64,000 bases of DNA from Paracentrotus lividus (lineage: Eukaryota; Echinodermata; Echinoidea; Camarodonta; Echinidae): assembly GCA_940671915.1 (NCBI GenBank), contig CALNVZ010003435.1, positions 17,830,415 to 17,894,414 of the forward strand. The letters are read 5' to 3'. The translations under genes and the position numbers were made by a program. The first letter of the stretch is position 1; every line of letters begins with the position of its first letter. Below the pieces are notes generated by a model. That model was given only the letters and a program-made list of their open reading frames with translations, was not told where the DNA came from and ran no database searches. Below are positions 34,416 to 45,347 of this stretch, in pieces.

Positions 34416-34600
34416 TACAACCATAATACTTGATTGTAACATGAAATGCATGTTGCCTACATTGTTATCATGTCATTCATAGAGAATTGACGCCAAATAT
34501 CAATATTTTGATATTTTAAGGTCATTAATTGACCTCTGGAGGTCATCGGATGTCAAACCTGACTTACCTCCCGATCTTAAAATAAAAGTTATGTCATGTA

Positions 34601-35442
34601 CCCCGAGTGAGTCAAAAAAAAAACTTTACACCTAGAAAAATGTCAATAAAAAGAAAACCAATTTATAAATCCCAAATTATTTTATATATTCTGAAAGAGT
34701 AACTCCTCCCGCATCTTCTGGTACCATTTTTGTATGGTATGTCTTAACGCTTGGATGAACACGACGCATTGTTTGCGAACATGTCAATTTCGAATTGTGC
34801 CAGAATGGGAGTAAAATCAAAACAACAAAAAGCTAGAAAAAAGCAACTTCATCCTGATTAAAATAGCATAACTAACATAATGTTTTCAGCTTAATAACTT
34901 GGCAGGGGTGTTGTTACACATATTGACTACATTTTGTATGAAAATTAGATTGACTCGTGAAGTAATGCACGAATGGGTACACATTAAAGAGTAAATTGCC
35001 ACTGACAGACCAAAAAAGGCCTCTTAATACTTTTGAAAAGTGATTATTTTGTCTTTGACGTGTGCTCACTCATGCCTGACAGTACAGATTTATCTCATTT
35101 TCATACGAAATGTAGTCAATATGAGTAACAATACCCCTGCCAAGTTATTAAGCGGAAGACATTTTTGTTAATAAGTTATGCTATTTTAATGAGGATGAAG
35201 TTGCTTTATTCTAGCTTTTTGTTGTTTTGATTTTACTCCCATTCTGGCACAATTCGAAATTGACATGTTCGCAAACAATGCGTCGTGTTCATCCAAGCGT
35301 AAAGACATACCATACAAAAATGGTACCAGAAGATGCGGGAGGAGTTACTTTTTTAGAATATGTAAAATAATTTGGGGTTTATAATTTGATTTTCTTTTTA
35401 TTGACATTTTTCTAGGTGTAAAGTTTTTTTTTACTCACTCGG
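34601..35442. mobile_element. ~840-bp palindromic TA-flanked element, CCGAGTGAGTC family, member 2
   Basis: Same ends and arms as the element at 16628-17471 (CCGAGTGAGTC ... ACTCACTCGG). Flanked by TA at 34599-34600 and 35443-35444. The paralogous block at 40107-40980 reads straight through the site (GTCATGTATTATCATTGG near 40910), which defines the empty site. Two extra C at the left end and a few extra bases at the right junction. Confidence 0.9.
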
Positions 35443-35520
35443 TATATACTATCATTGGTAGAAATTTCATGCTTTAGTAAAAAATTGCACAATAATATCG
35501 GCTAATCCGCTCTACTATAT

Positions 35521-36297
35521 TGAAGATATGATTTGGAAATCCCCTTATTATGTAGGTGATGGTGCAATGAATGATACCATAACGCTGCGTAGCATCCATA
35601 ACGAATTTTAAACAGGCGCCAAATTTGTGGTCTTCATAATACACCGCATAATTTCTCGACGTTTACACGAAAAAGGTGAGCTCCATATTTTTCTCTTTTC
35701 ATTATTAGTAGCAAATTGAAGCACAGTCACTAAAGTTACTTTGAGGCTCGATTTTAAGTCACATAATTATTTTTCATTTTATCGTAATTAATGTAGTAAG
35801 TTATTTATGTCATTTATTACAATTCGACGGTAGTTGTATTATTTAATTTATTATGGTGGTTTATGTACTACAACCATAAGCATAAACATACTTATTAGTA
35901 AATGGTAGAAATACTATATGCACTATGCTAGTAATCATATTCAATAACGTTTTACCTTTTACTTCTGACATTCTAGAACGAAAAGAAGGGGTATGACGAA
36001 GAGAGAGAGAGAGAGAGATGGAAAGAGAGAAATACTAAAAGAGAAAGTGAGAGTGAGAGTAATTAGGGAGCGAGAGTAATGTTTCCCTGTTGTTTATATA
36101 AGTTTATTTCTTGTTTGTTGTTGTTGTTGATATCTCCTTTTCCTTTACATTTTTAAAGCAAAACCATTCTTTGAGCTGGCTCGAACATCTTATATTTTTG
36201 TACAGTGGAGGATCCAGGGGCGCTAGAGTCGCGCGCCATGCACTAAACGAAAACTGGCCAGTCCCCCCATTTCTCAAATCCCCCTATTTTTAAACTG
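35521..36297. other. Spacer, no gene seen
   Basis: AT-rich, with a (GA)n tract near 36000-36058. No supported coding region. Confidence 0.4.
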
Positions 36298-36298
36298 T

Positions 36299-37785
36299 AG
36301 GGGAGAGTGGGGTTAGTTGGAACACGGGGTTAGTTGAAACATTGTAATTTTCTTTAACGGCTATAAATATAAACACAACACAAAAAGAAAGTTCCCCCTA
36401 TTTCAGATATCAATAATTTTTGAACCAGGAGGAATTTTAAAAATCTGATTATGTGTCCATGTAGGAAATTTAATTAGCCACAACGGGAGCGAATTTTAGG
36501 AAAAATCATCAAGTCATGCTTCAGTGAGTAATGGTTGAATGCAAAAATGTCATTTTTTGAAGCTCGCAAACCTAAAATGGCAACTTTCATTCAATGATAA
36601 CGGACCCATTTTCAGATATTAAACATTTTACACGTCAAAATGTATGCAAAACCCGCTTCTTAATATACGGAAACGAAATTTGCGTCAAACTTTACGGTTG
36701 AGTGAGCACGTGAGACTGGAAAAGCCCTTTTCTCACATATGGACTAAAATTCAAATTCTTACTTTGATTCAATATAACAATTCTTTTTGGGGAGTGCTTT
36801 TGATTTTATTTTACAAAAATCCCGATGTCACGCCTTAGTGGGCAAAAGATACAAGAAAATCAATAATGATGAAAAAAGAATATAAATACAACCCCAAAAT
36901 GTTATTGAGATGCTTCTAGTGTATAAAATTACTGCATTGCACTTTTGTATTCTAAAATGACCTATTTTTGGTTGTTTGATGGTTCATTCAACCGTGAATG
37001 AATGGATATTGTGCATACATACACTTCCACAACAGGAATTTTCATTATATTTTGATCGATTATACCATGGCAAAGAAGTAAAAATTGCAGTTTGGGCAAG
37101 TTTCGCTGCATGCTCACTCAACCGTGAAATTTGAACTCAAATTCTTTTCCGTATATTGGGAAGCACGTTTTGCATACATTCGACGTGTAAAATGTTTAAA
37201 ATCAGAAAATGGTCCGTTGTCATTGAATCAAAGTTGCAATTTTAGGCTTGCGAACTTCGAAAAATGACATTTTTGCATTCAACCATTGCTCACTGAAGCA
37301 TGACTCGATGATTTTTTTCCTAAAATTCGTTCCCATTGTAGTTAATTAAATTCCCTACATGGCAAAGTTTTTAAATTCCTCCTGTTCAAAAATTATTGAT
37401 ATCAGAAATAGGGGAACTTTCTTTTTGTGTTGTGTTTTATGCAAATCTATACGTCAGGTTGTTGCTATTAGCAACTGCCATCCACCACATTTAAACAGCA
37501 CACATGCTTCAAGCCTCGTGAGTATAGAAGCAATGTTTATTTTTTCACCTTCTGAGTAAATTTTGTCACTTTTACATATGTTTTATTATTCTCAAAGAAG
37601 ATCATAAATTAAGTTGGCCTGTTTTTGAGTATAACAATCAGTTATACCAAGCTACAAAACAAGGTTAAATATATGGCATGTTGTTGTCCCTCTTTTTGTG
37701 CTGTAAGCTTACAAATGTCAAATGGGTCTCTGGGGTTAGTTGGAACATTTTGAACGGGGTTAGTTGGAACATGTACTAATAATTT
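36299..37785. mobile_element. GGGGTTAGTTGGAAC repeat region hosting a foldback
   Basis: Starts TAGGGGAGAGTGGGG, with GGGGTTAGTTGRAACA repeated twice at about 36310-36340 and twice again at 37734-37772 on the other side of the nested foldback. The start is similar to the GGGGAGACTGGGG end of the element at 53269. No matching right-hand inverted end seen. Confidence 0.5.
36372..37436. mobile_element. Foldback element, ~1.07 kb, family AACACAACAC, member 2
   Basis: Starts AACACAACACAAAAAGAAAG, then TTCCCCCTATTTCAGATATC, mirrored at 37390-37436. The arms carry the same landmarks as member 1 (GAGTAATGGTTGAATGC, GTATATTGGGAAGCACG, ATGCTCACTCAACCG). It is shorter than member 1 because a central section is missing. 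Confidence 0.85.
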
Positions 37786-38180
37786 TGAGTTATTGTGCAT
37801 TAAGTTATTGAGTTATTGTGCATTATACACTTCTGAATTGGTATCTGGGAGCGCGAAGCGCGAGCCAAAAATTGTGGGGTTTTAAAAGTTATATGGAATA
37901 AACAAAGGGGCATTTTCTAGTACCATTTAGTCAGGGTATGGACACAGGAAATGAATTGCGAGTTTTTGAGAATAAAGAATACTTTTAAGTTGTAAGATGT
38001 CAGGTAATTTTGGGAGATTGTCCTGTTAACTCTTGCCACTCTTAGCTGAAAATTTAGAGTTATTGTGCATTATATACGCTTCTGAATTGGTATCTGCCAG
38101 CGCGAAGCGCGAAAAATTTGGGGTTTCAAAAAATATATTGAATAGATAAAGGGGCACTGTCTAGTATTCCCACGAGGCCG
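37786..38180 (+). repeat. Direct repeat of a ~130-bp block (spacing ~245 bp)
   Basis: GAGTTATTGTGCATTATA, CTTCTGAATTGGTATCTG, GCGCGAAGCGCGA and AAAGGGGCA occur in the same order at about 37812-37920 and 38056-38160. GCGCGAAGCGCG forms a short dyad. Confidence 0.8.
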
Positions 38181-38245
38181 AATATTTTTCCCAGGAGGCC
38201 GAGGGCCCAGGAGGCCGAGGGTCCACGAGGCCTCTTTTCTTTGTG
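38166..38245 (+). repeat. Short CACGAGGCCGAGGG-type minisatellite
   Basis: Four imperfect ~16-bp units of (C)CCAGGAGGCCGAGGG. No coding role seen. Confidence 0.7.
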
Positions 38246-38629
38246 AAATTTTGAAATTTCAGTTTTAAATATTTTCCTTATTTTGTACTTTTCGTCACTA
38301 ATGTATTTCTTTTTCTTTAAAAACGGCGTTTGAGCAGTATATTGCAAAATACATTATGAGAACAATCGGCCTCGTTGGCCCTCCCCACATTAAAGGCCTT
38401 AGTTATGGTACTTTAGAACCCAATAAAGCCTATTTCGCGCTTCTTATTGAATGAAGTTGGGCGAAAATTGTACAAGCATTGGGCCTTATTCCGTTCTCTT
38501 TCTTTCTTTTCTTTTTCTTCTTTTCTCTCCCTTTTTCCTTCTTTCTCCCTTTTCTCCTCCTTTTTTTTTTTTTTTTTTTTTTAGGGGGGGGGGGGCCGGG
38601 CCCGTCGGGCCCCCCTGTATCCGCGCCTG

Positions 38630-39335
38630 GTCCACAGACCCCTGAATACCACCTGAATACATGACAAAGCGAAAGATAATTTTCAGTTTAAATTTTCTGT
38701 AACACAACTCTGAACCTTGATACATTTTAATGTGGGGATTTAATCATTGTCAATTTTTATAGCATTAAAATGTTTATTTATTCTTCTTTTTATTGATACC
38801 CTATTTGCAATAGAAACATCATGTTTGAATACACGTAACTCACGAATATAATGCAAAGTAAAAAGTGAAAAGTTGCGCAATGCATTGTTCTTACCCGCAA
38901 CAGACAATAATACTCACAATAGGCATACAATTTGCAACATTTAACTTCTGACTTGTCCTAACATTCAGGTGTTCTGTCCATGCAGGACCAACACTATCGT
39001 TACAATTAGGGTGTCATTGAAAAGAGGAATAAATTATCTTGACAATGGTTTAAAGTTCAATAAAAATTAGAAAATACCCCAAAAGTTATCAGAGCCTAAA
39101 GTCGAGTTGCTGAACTTCGCTCTGATAAATGCATTTTGCAACATTTGACTTTTTACTTTTCTCCATATTCTGATATTCTGTGCATTGAAGCATGACATAA
39201 TCATTACGAGTAGGATATCAATAAAAGGGGGAATAAATTATCTTTCGATTGGTATGAATATCAGGAATAACTAAAGCGTACCTGAAAAGTTATCTTGGCC
39301 CAAAGTCTATTTGCGAAACTTTTTGTGTGGGCTTT
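38630..39335. mobile_element. AACCCCTC-family palindromic element, partial copy
   Basis: Corresponds to the right ~65% of the complete copies at 42408 and 50661 (CAGACCCCTGAATACC ... AACTAAAGCGTACCTGAAAAG ... GCGAAACTTTTTGTG). The left terminus is missing. It is preceded by poly-T/poly-G sequence (38563-38595). Confidence 0.75.
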
Positions 39336-39369
39336 ATGTTTCAAATTATCGAAATGTGATCATTAGTTA

Positions 39370-39668
39370 CACTGTAAGAAAATAATACAGCAAAGTGATG
39401 TCAGCAGAGTCGCCATACAAAAATGTAATTTGAAATAACAGTTTTGCTGTAAATTTCTTCTCTAATAATTAATGAAAGAGAAGAAAAGAAATCATTAGAG
39501 TTCTATAGCTGACATATTTAGTTAAAACGGAACAAATGTGTTACTCCTGATGTATATTTTGTTCTCAATTATTCCTTATTTGCAGGAGAAATTTACAACA
39601 AAACTGTTTTTTAAATTACATTTTTTTATGGCGACTCTGCTGTAAAAATAAAAATATTTTTTACAGTG
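39370..39668. mobile_element. 299-bp MITE with CACTGTAA ends, TA-flanked
   Basis: CACTGTAAGAAAATAA at the left and TTTTTTACAGTG at the right, with TA on both sides. Arms of ~90 bp share GCAGAGTCGCCATA / TATGGCGACTCTGC and TGTAATTT / AAATTACA. Confidence 0.85.
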
Positions 39669-40106
39669 TAGTACATTCCAAGGTTCAAGAGTATTATTTT
39701 CGGTAAAGCAAACACTAATAAAGATAAGACATGTTTAAATAACGTATGTGTCATAACGATCAGTTGAAAGATTAGTCCTTGAAAAATATATAATATGCCC
39801 CATGACCGAATAACGAGGCTCTAGGGCAAAAATTTCCATGAATTGCTTTGGAATAATGTATGAACATTATATCAGAACTTTAGAAAATAAGGACAAAAAT
39901 TGTTATTATAAAAAACATCGCACTTTTAATTCAAACAAGAATGCATTATTCATTTTGAAACTGTCTCTGAAAAGCTCTGGAATTTCGAATAATTTTCTTG
40001 ACATAATTATGCAGAACGCGTTTGATCGATTAGTTAATAAAACATTTCATATCGGCCTGTTCATTGTTGACATGGTGAAAAAATGTAATGTGGTGCAAGG
40101 AAAAGA
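39669..40106 (+). other. Spacer with unrecognised frame
   Basis: A 101-residue plus-strand frame (39838-40143) starts MNCFGIMYEHYIRTLENKDK. It has balanced composition but no domain I recognise, and it runs 12 codons into the duplicated block at 40107, where copy A has a different upstream sequence. Possible exon fragment or chance. Confidence 0.25.
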
Positions 40107-40980
40107 ACTTTTAATTGAGAAGCAATTGCTCCGAGAAATATAAAGACGGTCTCACTTTAACAAAAATTCAAAAATATTACACCATAGCAATGTCCTCCTT
40201 AACCAATAACTCTGAATTTACATCATATCATCATCATATTTTGATGTTTCGAGGTCATTGACCTTTCATTGTTCCAAGAGTTCAAATCTAAAACCCTGTT
40301 TATGATTACTTATGGTGGTACCTCACTTCGAGGAAACTACTTTTAGGCGGATTGGGACTACTTTGAGACAGTTTGGAAACGGCTTGGAGGAGGTTTTGAA
40401 AATCGTCGCGGAGATGTCTCTGAGCCGTCTCCAAGACGTCTCCTCAGTCCCCGCAAAGCTTCATGAGTCTCAGGAATTACGGTAACTACTTTGAGACGGA
40501 TTTGGACTTCTTTGAGGCGGTTTGGAAACGGCTTGAAGATGTCTACGAGACGTCCCCGTGACTTGTGGAAGATTTTTCACGTGGTTCAGATTTGTCGTCG
40601 AGACGCCCCTCGAGTTTTGGAGACGGATTTGGGACTACTTTGAGACGATTTTGAAAATTGTCGCGGAGACGCGTCTGAGACGTCTCTGCGACGGAAAAAA
40701 GTATCGGAGACGTCTCTGCGAATTGAGATACAACCATAATACTTGATTGTAACCTGAAATGCATGTTTCCTACATTGTTATCATGTCATTCACAGAGAAT
40801 TGACGCCAAATATCAATATTTTGATATTTTAAGGTCATTGACCTCTAGAGGTCATCGGATGTCAAACCTGACTTACCTCCTGATCTTAAAATAAAAGTGA
40901 TGTCATGTATTATCATTGGTAGAAATTTCATGCTTTAGTGAAAAATTGCACAATTATTCGGCTAATCAGCTCTACTAGAG
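40107..40980 (+). repeat. Duplicated ~870-bp block, copy B (uninterrupted)
   Basis: Same-orientation counterpart of 33758-35520, lacking the TIR insertion. Contains GAGACGTCTC cluster 3 (about 40330-40725), which lacks ~55 bp present in cluster 2. Confidence 0.9.
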
Positions 40981-40984
40981 CGCA

Positions 40985-41900
40985 AATAGAAGGAAGATAT
41001 ATATAATAGAAGTGAAAGTTAAAGGACAAAACAAGGAAATACATTTAAAAAAATACAAGAAGAGAAAATGAAAGAAGAATAAAACAAAGAAATAAGATGA
41101 TGATGGGAAAAGAAGATGAATGATCAAGAGCAAAACAATGAAATACATACAAAATGATTGAAGAGAAGATAAAAGAAGAATAAAACAAAGAAATACATAA
41201 GAAATAATAGAAAAGAAGGTGAAAGAACGATAAAACAAAGAAATACATAAGTAATTATAGAAGAGATGGGGGAAGAAAAAACGAAGAAATACATAAGAAT
41301 TTATAGGAGAGAAGAGGAAAGAAAGACAGAACAAAGAAATACATAAGAATTTATAGGAGAGAAGAGGAAAAAAGGATTAAACAAAGAGATACATAAGAAT
41401 TTATAGGAGAGAAGAGGAAAGAAGGATAAAAGAAAGAAATACATAAGAATTTATAGGAAGAGAAGAGGAAAGAAGGATAAAACAGAGAAATACATAAGAA
41501 ATGATTGCAGAGAAGAAGGAAGAAAGAAAAAACAAAGAAATACATAAGGAATGTTAGAAGAGAAGAAGGAAGAAAGAAAAAAAAAACCAAAGAAATACAT
41601 AAGAATTTATAGGAAAATAAGAAGAAAGAATGATAAAACAAAGAAATACATTAGAATTTATAGGAGAGAAGAGGAAAGAAAGACAAAACAAAGAAATACA
41701 TTAAAATATATAGGAGAGAAGAGGAAAGAAGAATAAAACAAAGACATACATTTGAAATGGTAGGAAAGAAGATGAAAACAAAGAAATTCATAAGAAATGG
41801 TAGACAAGAAGATGAAAGAGGGATAAAACAAAGAAATACAATAGAAATGTTAGGTAAGAAGATGAAAGAAGGTTAAAACAAAGAAATGTATTAAAAAAAT
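40985..41900 (+). repeat. ~50-bp purine-rich tandem array, about 18 units
   Basis: Unit: AAGAAATACATAAGAATTTA, TAGGAGAGAAGAGGAAAGAA, then GGATAAAACA. Units vary by a few bases and by small indels. The Phe/Tyr/Ser-rich minus-strand frames across it (up to 119 residues) arise from the repeat. Confidence 0.95.
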
Positions 41901-41981
41901 TAATGATTGCCTGGTTTCAATAGCTTCTGACCACTCGAGCATTGAAGAGTTAACGGGTATTAGGGACGACCCCATTCGGGG

Positions 41982-42054
41982 CTTACTATAGCTCAGATGG
42001 TAGAGCGCCTGTCTAGTAACCAGGAGGTCTCTGGTTCGAATCCTGATGGTACCC
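41982..42054 (+). tRNA. tRNA-Thr(AGT)-like sequence with defective acceptor stem
   Basis: The A-box TAGCTCAGATGG and B-box GGTTCGAATCC are both canonical. The D stem GCTC/GAGC pairs. The anticodon loop CTAGTAA gives AGT. The anticodon stem has one mismatch and the T stem one (U-U). In the acceptor stem the inner five positions pair (one G-T) but the outer two do not. A T4 run follows at 42057. It may be a tRNA pseudogene or a SINE head. A working tRNA cannot be excluded by eye. Confidence 0.55.
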
Positions 42055-42407
42055 CATTTTCTTTGCTCATTTTTTCATATCATATATTTCTGGTCAGTTT
42101 CCTTCATTATTCAAAATTTATATTAAAAAATCTTACCACCTCTACGCTGAATCTTCTTTAAGTATACCAAGTGGCATCCTTAACCATGGATTATAAAATG
42201 TTTGCCAATTTTCGATTTTCACACTGATGCAACTCTTCCAACTTCGTATGAGTTAAGAGATAATAAAAATGATATCAATATTCGATGAATCGAGGTCAGA
42301 GAATGTTTTATAGATATTATATCACAAGTTCATATTAAACCGAAATATCATATTACTGCAGTTTTTCTGTTGTTTGTTTAAGAAAGGTGACTTTGTCAGA
42401 TGAACTA
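42055..42407. other. Spacer, no gene seen
   Basis: AT-rich sequence. Nothing recognisable beyond the element that begins at 42408. Confidence 0.4.
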
Positions 42408-43667
42408 AACCCCTCCCAAAAAGTTACGCAACTCGACTTTGGTCCATGTTAACTTTTCAGGTACGCTTTAGTTATTCCTGATATTCATACCATTGGAAAG
42501 ATAATTTATTCCCCTTTTTATTGATATCCTATTTGTAATGATCGTATCATGCTTCAATGCACAGAATATGGAGAAAAGTAAAAAGTCAGGTGTTGTAAAA
42601 TGCATTTTTATTGATCACATTGAAGTTCCGCAACTTGACTTTAGGTCCTGATAACTTTGGGGATATTTTCTAATTTTTAAAAAATTTTTATACCATTGTC
42701 AAGTTAATTTATTCCTCTCTTGATTGATACCGAGGTGATAAAAATGGGTACCCGGTAGGATTGCGAATGCTATGTGGTTCGCCTTAGCATGTGTGCGCCT
42801 AACAGGCGACCGGCTGGAATGCTCCCCAGGGAGTGGAGATTGTGCACTGTAAAGTGCGGGATCGAAAATGAATCCAATGACCGGGGTAACAATATACTGT
42901 AAGCGCTTTGGTCTTAACAGGTAAAGCGCTTTATAAGAAACCGGTATTATTATCATTATTATTATTACCTTATTTGTCATGGTGATGTCATGCCTGTTTC
43001 CACAGAACCCCTCAATACCACTTGAATGCATGGCAAAGCGAAAGATAATTTTCAGTTTAAATTTCTGTAACACAACTCTGAACCTTGATACATTTTAATG
43101 TGGGGATTAAATCATTGTCAATTTTTATAGCATTAAAAAGTCCGTTTATTTTTCTTTTTATTGATACCCTATTTGCAATAGTAACATCATGTTTGAATGC
43201 ACATAACTCACAAATATAATGCAAAGTAAAAAGTGAAAAGTTGCGAAATGCATTGTTATTGCTCGCAACGGACAATAATACTCACAATAGGCATTCAATT
43301 TGCAACATTTATCTTCTGACTTGTCCTAACATTCAGGTGTTCTGTCCATGCAGGAACAACTCTATCGTTACAATAAGGGTGTCATTGTAAAGAGGAATAA
43401 ATTATCTTGACAACGGTTTAAAATTCAATAAAAATTAGAAAATACCCCGAAAGTTATCAGAGCTTAAACTCAAGTTGCTGAACTTCGCTTTGATAAATGC
43501 ATTTTGCAACATTTGACTTTTTTATTTTTTTATTTTTTTAAGGATATCAACAAAAAGGGGAATAAATTATCTTTCCAATTGTATGAATATCAGGAATAAC
43601 TAAAGCGTACCTGAAAAGTTATCATGGCCCAAAGTGCCTAACTTGCGAAACGTTTTGTGAGAGGGTT
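42408..43667. mobile_element. AACCCCTC-family palindromic element, complete copy with nested SINE
   Basis: Begins AACCCCTCCCAAAAAGTTAC after TA and ends TTTTGTGAGAGGGTT. Mirrored internal phrases include ACTTTTCAGGTACGCTTTAG and GGAATAAATTATCTT. The SINE at 42731-42968 splits it. Confidence 0.85.
42731..42968 (+). mobile_element. SINE with AAGCGCTTTATAA box and (ATT)n tail
   Basis: Inserted between GATAC and CTTATTTGTC of the host element, whose uninterrupted form is seen (inverted) near 51396. The body includes GGGTACCCGGTAGGATTGCG, TGTGCACTGTAAAGTGCGGG and GTAAAGCGCTTTATAAG, ending in ATTATTATTATTACC. TACC on both sides may be the target duplication. The tail type is common in echinoderm SINEs. 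Confidence 0.8.
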
Positions 43668-43673
43668 TGTTTG

Positions 43674-45347
43674 AGCCTCAAATGTAAACGAATCGCCCCA
43701 CCTAATGCAAATGCCCTCAAATGTCAGCAAACACCGTGACATAGCCCAAATGGTAATCAAACATTGCCCTCAAATGTCACAACACGTCAACCAGAAATGT
43801 GTCAAAAATGCCCCCACTCAAGTGTCGACAACACCACGTCTCAATCCCAGCAAATGTAAAAATGCCAAAGTCACACACGTCAACCACAAATGTAAAAATG
43901 CCCTCAAATGTCACAACACGTCAACCACAAATGAAAAATGACCACTAATGTCATAACATGTCGACCACAAATGTAAAAAGTTTTCATTTTAACCACTAAT
44001 GTCTGAACATGTCAACCGCAAATGTAAAAATTCATTCCATGTATCATAATAATGCGGAATGTGAACAAAACATTCAATTAATATTACACACATGCATACT
44101 TCCATAGAAACATATGCACACACATGCACACACTCACACACAGGCACACACAATACACATCACATATACACACACATAACACACCCACACGCAATAACGT
44201 TAAAGAGGAGATGCTCCAGTAACAAGATTTACTAGGTAGTTTATCAACACTATCTGCGCTAGCTTGTGTGTAAAAATCGGCATGGATCCAATATGTATGC
44301 GTGATTGAACACACATAAAAAAAAGGCACATTATTGACACCATGAGTCCCTTTTTAGGATATAAACTGAGCAAAAATGGGTAAATTCTCATTGGGAGGCA
44401 TGTATAAGCTTTTTTTGTGTTATGTTATATATGACACCTCTATCCATCAATCTGGACATGTTTTACGGAAATTTATGGAAAATGCCATTCCCAATCTTTC
44501 ACAAATTCAGACTGAGCCAAAATTATGGCGATTAACCAAAGCAATTTTCTTTGAAAACATGGCCATCTATGCACATAACTGTCATGACTATGTGAGTAGA
44601 GTCTGAAAATTCGTGCATGAAACTCCTATGAAGGGGGGGGGGCAGGGTGCATGTCCCCGCTCGATTCTACAACCTTTCTTCAAGAGCCTATGGGGGAGGG
44701 TCGTTTGGCATGAAATGGCGCTTATGCCACAACAGGTTGGAAGGCTATACGGCACTCATACAAGACTCCATAAATAACGCAGTATTTGCTTGAGACTAAC
44801 AAGAAAGTTACAATTTTGCCACCCAAAAAGGAAAAAAAGATGCCCAAAAATGGTGCAAATAACTTTAGATAAATCCATACCCGCGTCTTTTTTATCTAAT
44901 ACTTGTTTTAAAAACATAAATGATGAAGAAAAACATAATGAAGGAATGAAACATAATGCATAATATACGAAAGATTTTAAAAAATCTTTCTATACTAGTA
45001 TTATGCTACTATAATGTAATTGAAACATTTTTGTTCCATTTAGCAACATTCCCATTGTTATATACAGTGATGAGTTATTACATTTGTGGTGACATGTTAA
45101 GACATTAGTGTTTAAAATGAAAACTTTGTTACATTTGTGTCAACATGTTATGACATTAGTGGTCATTTCACATTTATGGTTGACCATGTTGTGACATTGA
45201 GGGCATTTTTACATTCGTGTGTTGACGTGTTGTGACATTTGAGGGCAATTTTTACATTTTGGCTTGACGTGTTGAGACATTTGAGGGCATTTGAGGGCAT
45301 TTTTACATTAGTGGGCGATTTTTACATTTGAGGGCTCAACAGGGTTT
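43674..45347. mobile_element. Foldback element whose arms are minisatellites
   Basis: Left end TTGAGCCTCAAATGTAAACG; right end, inverted, TTTTTACATTTGAGGGCTCAA. The left arm (43674-44035) repeats AAATGYAAAAATGCC and TCACAACACGTCAACCAC. The right arm (45060-45347) carries the complement (GGCATTTTTACATT, GTGTTGACGTGTTGTGACATT). A ~1-kb unique centre with a (CA)n tract lies between. GGGTTT occurs just outside both ends. Confidence 0.8.
44085..44195 (+). repeat. (CA)n-rich microsatellite
   Basis: ACACACATGCACACAC-type interrupted CA tract. Short Cys/Val-rich frames over it are artefacts. Confidence 0.95.

Larger units (their letters stand above)
33758..35520 (+). repeat. Duplicated ~870-bp block, copy A (interrupted by a TIR element)
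   Basis: 33758-34600 plus 35445-35520 correspond in the same orientation to 40107-40980. It starts AACTTTTAATTGAGAAGCAA and includes GAGACGTCTC cluster 2. The interruption is the CCGAGTGAGTC element. Confidence 0.9.

Noticed and set aside
40975..41641. Multiple Phe/Tyr/Ser-rich minus-strand frames resembling membrane proteins
   Set aside because: They arise from the 50-bp purine tandem array; hydrophobicity is a by-product of the TTTCTT-rich complement.
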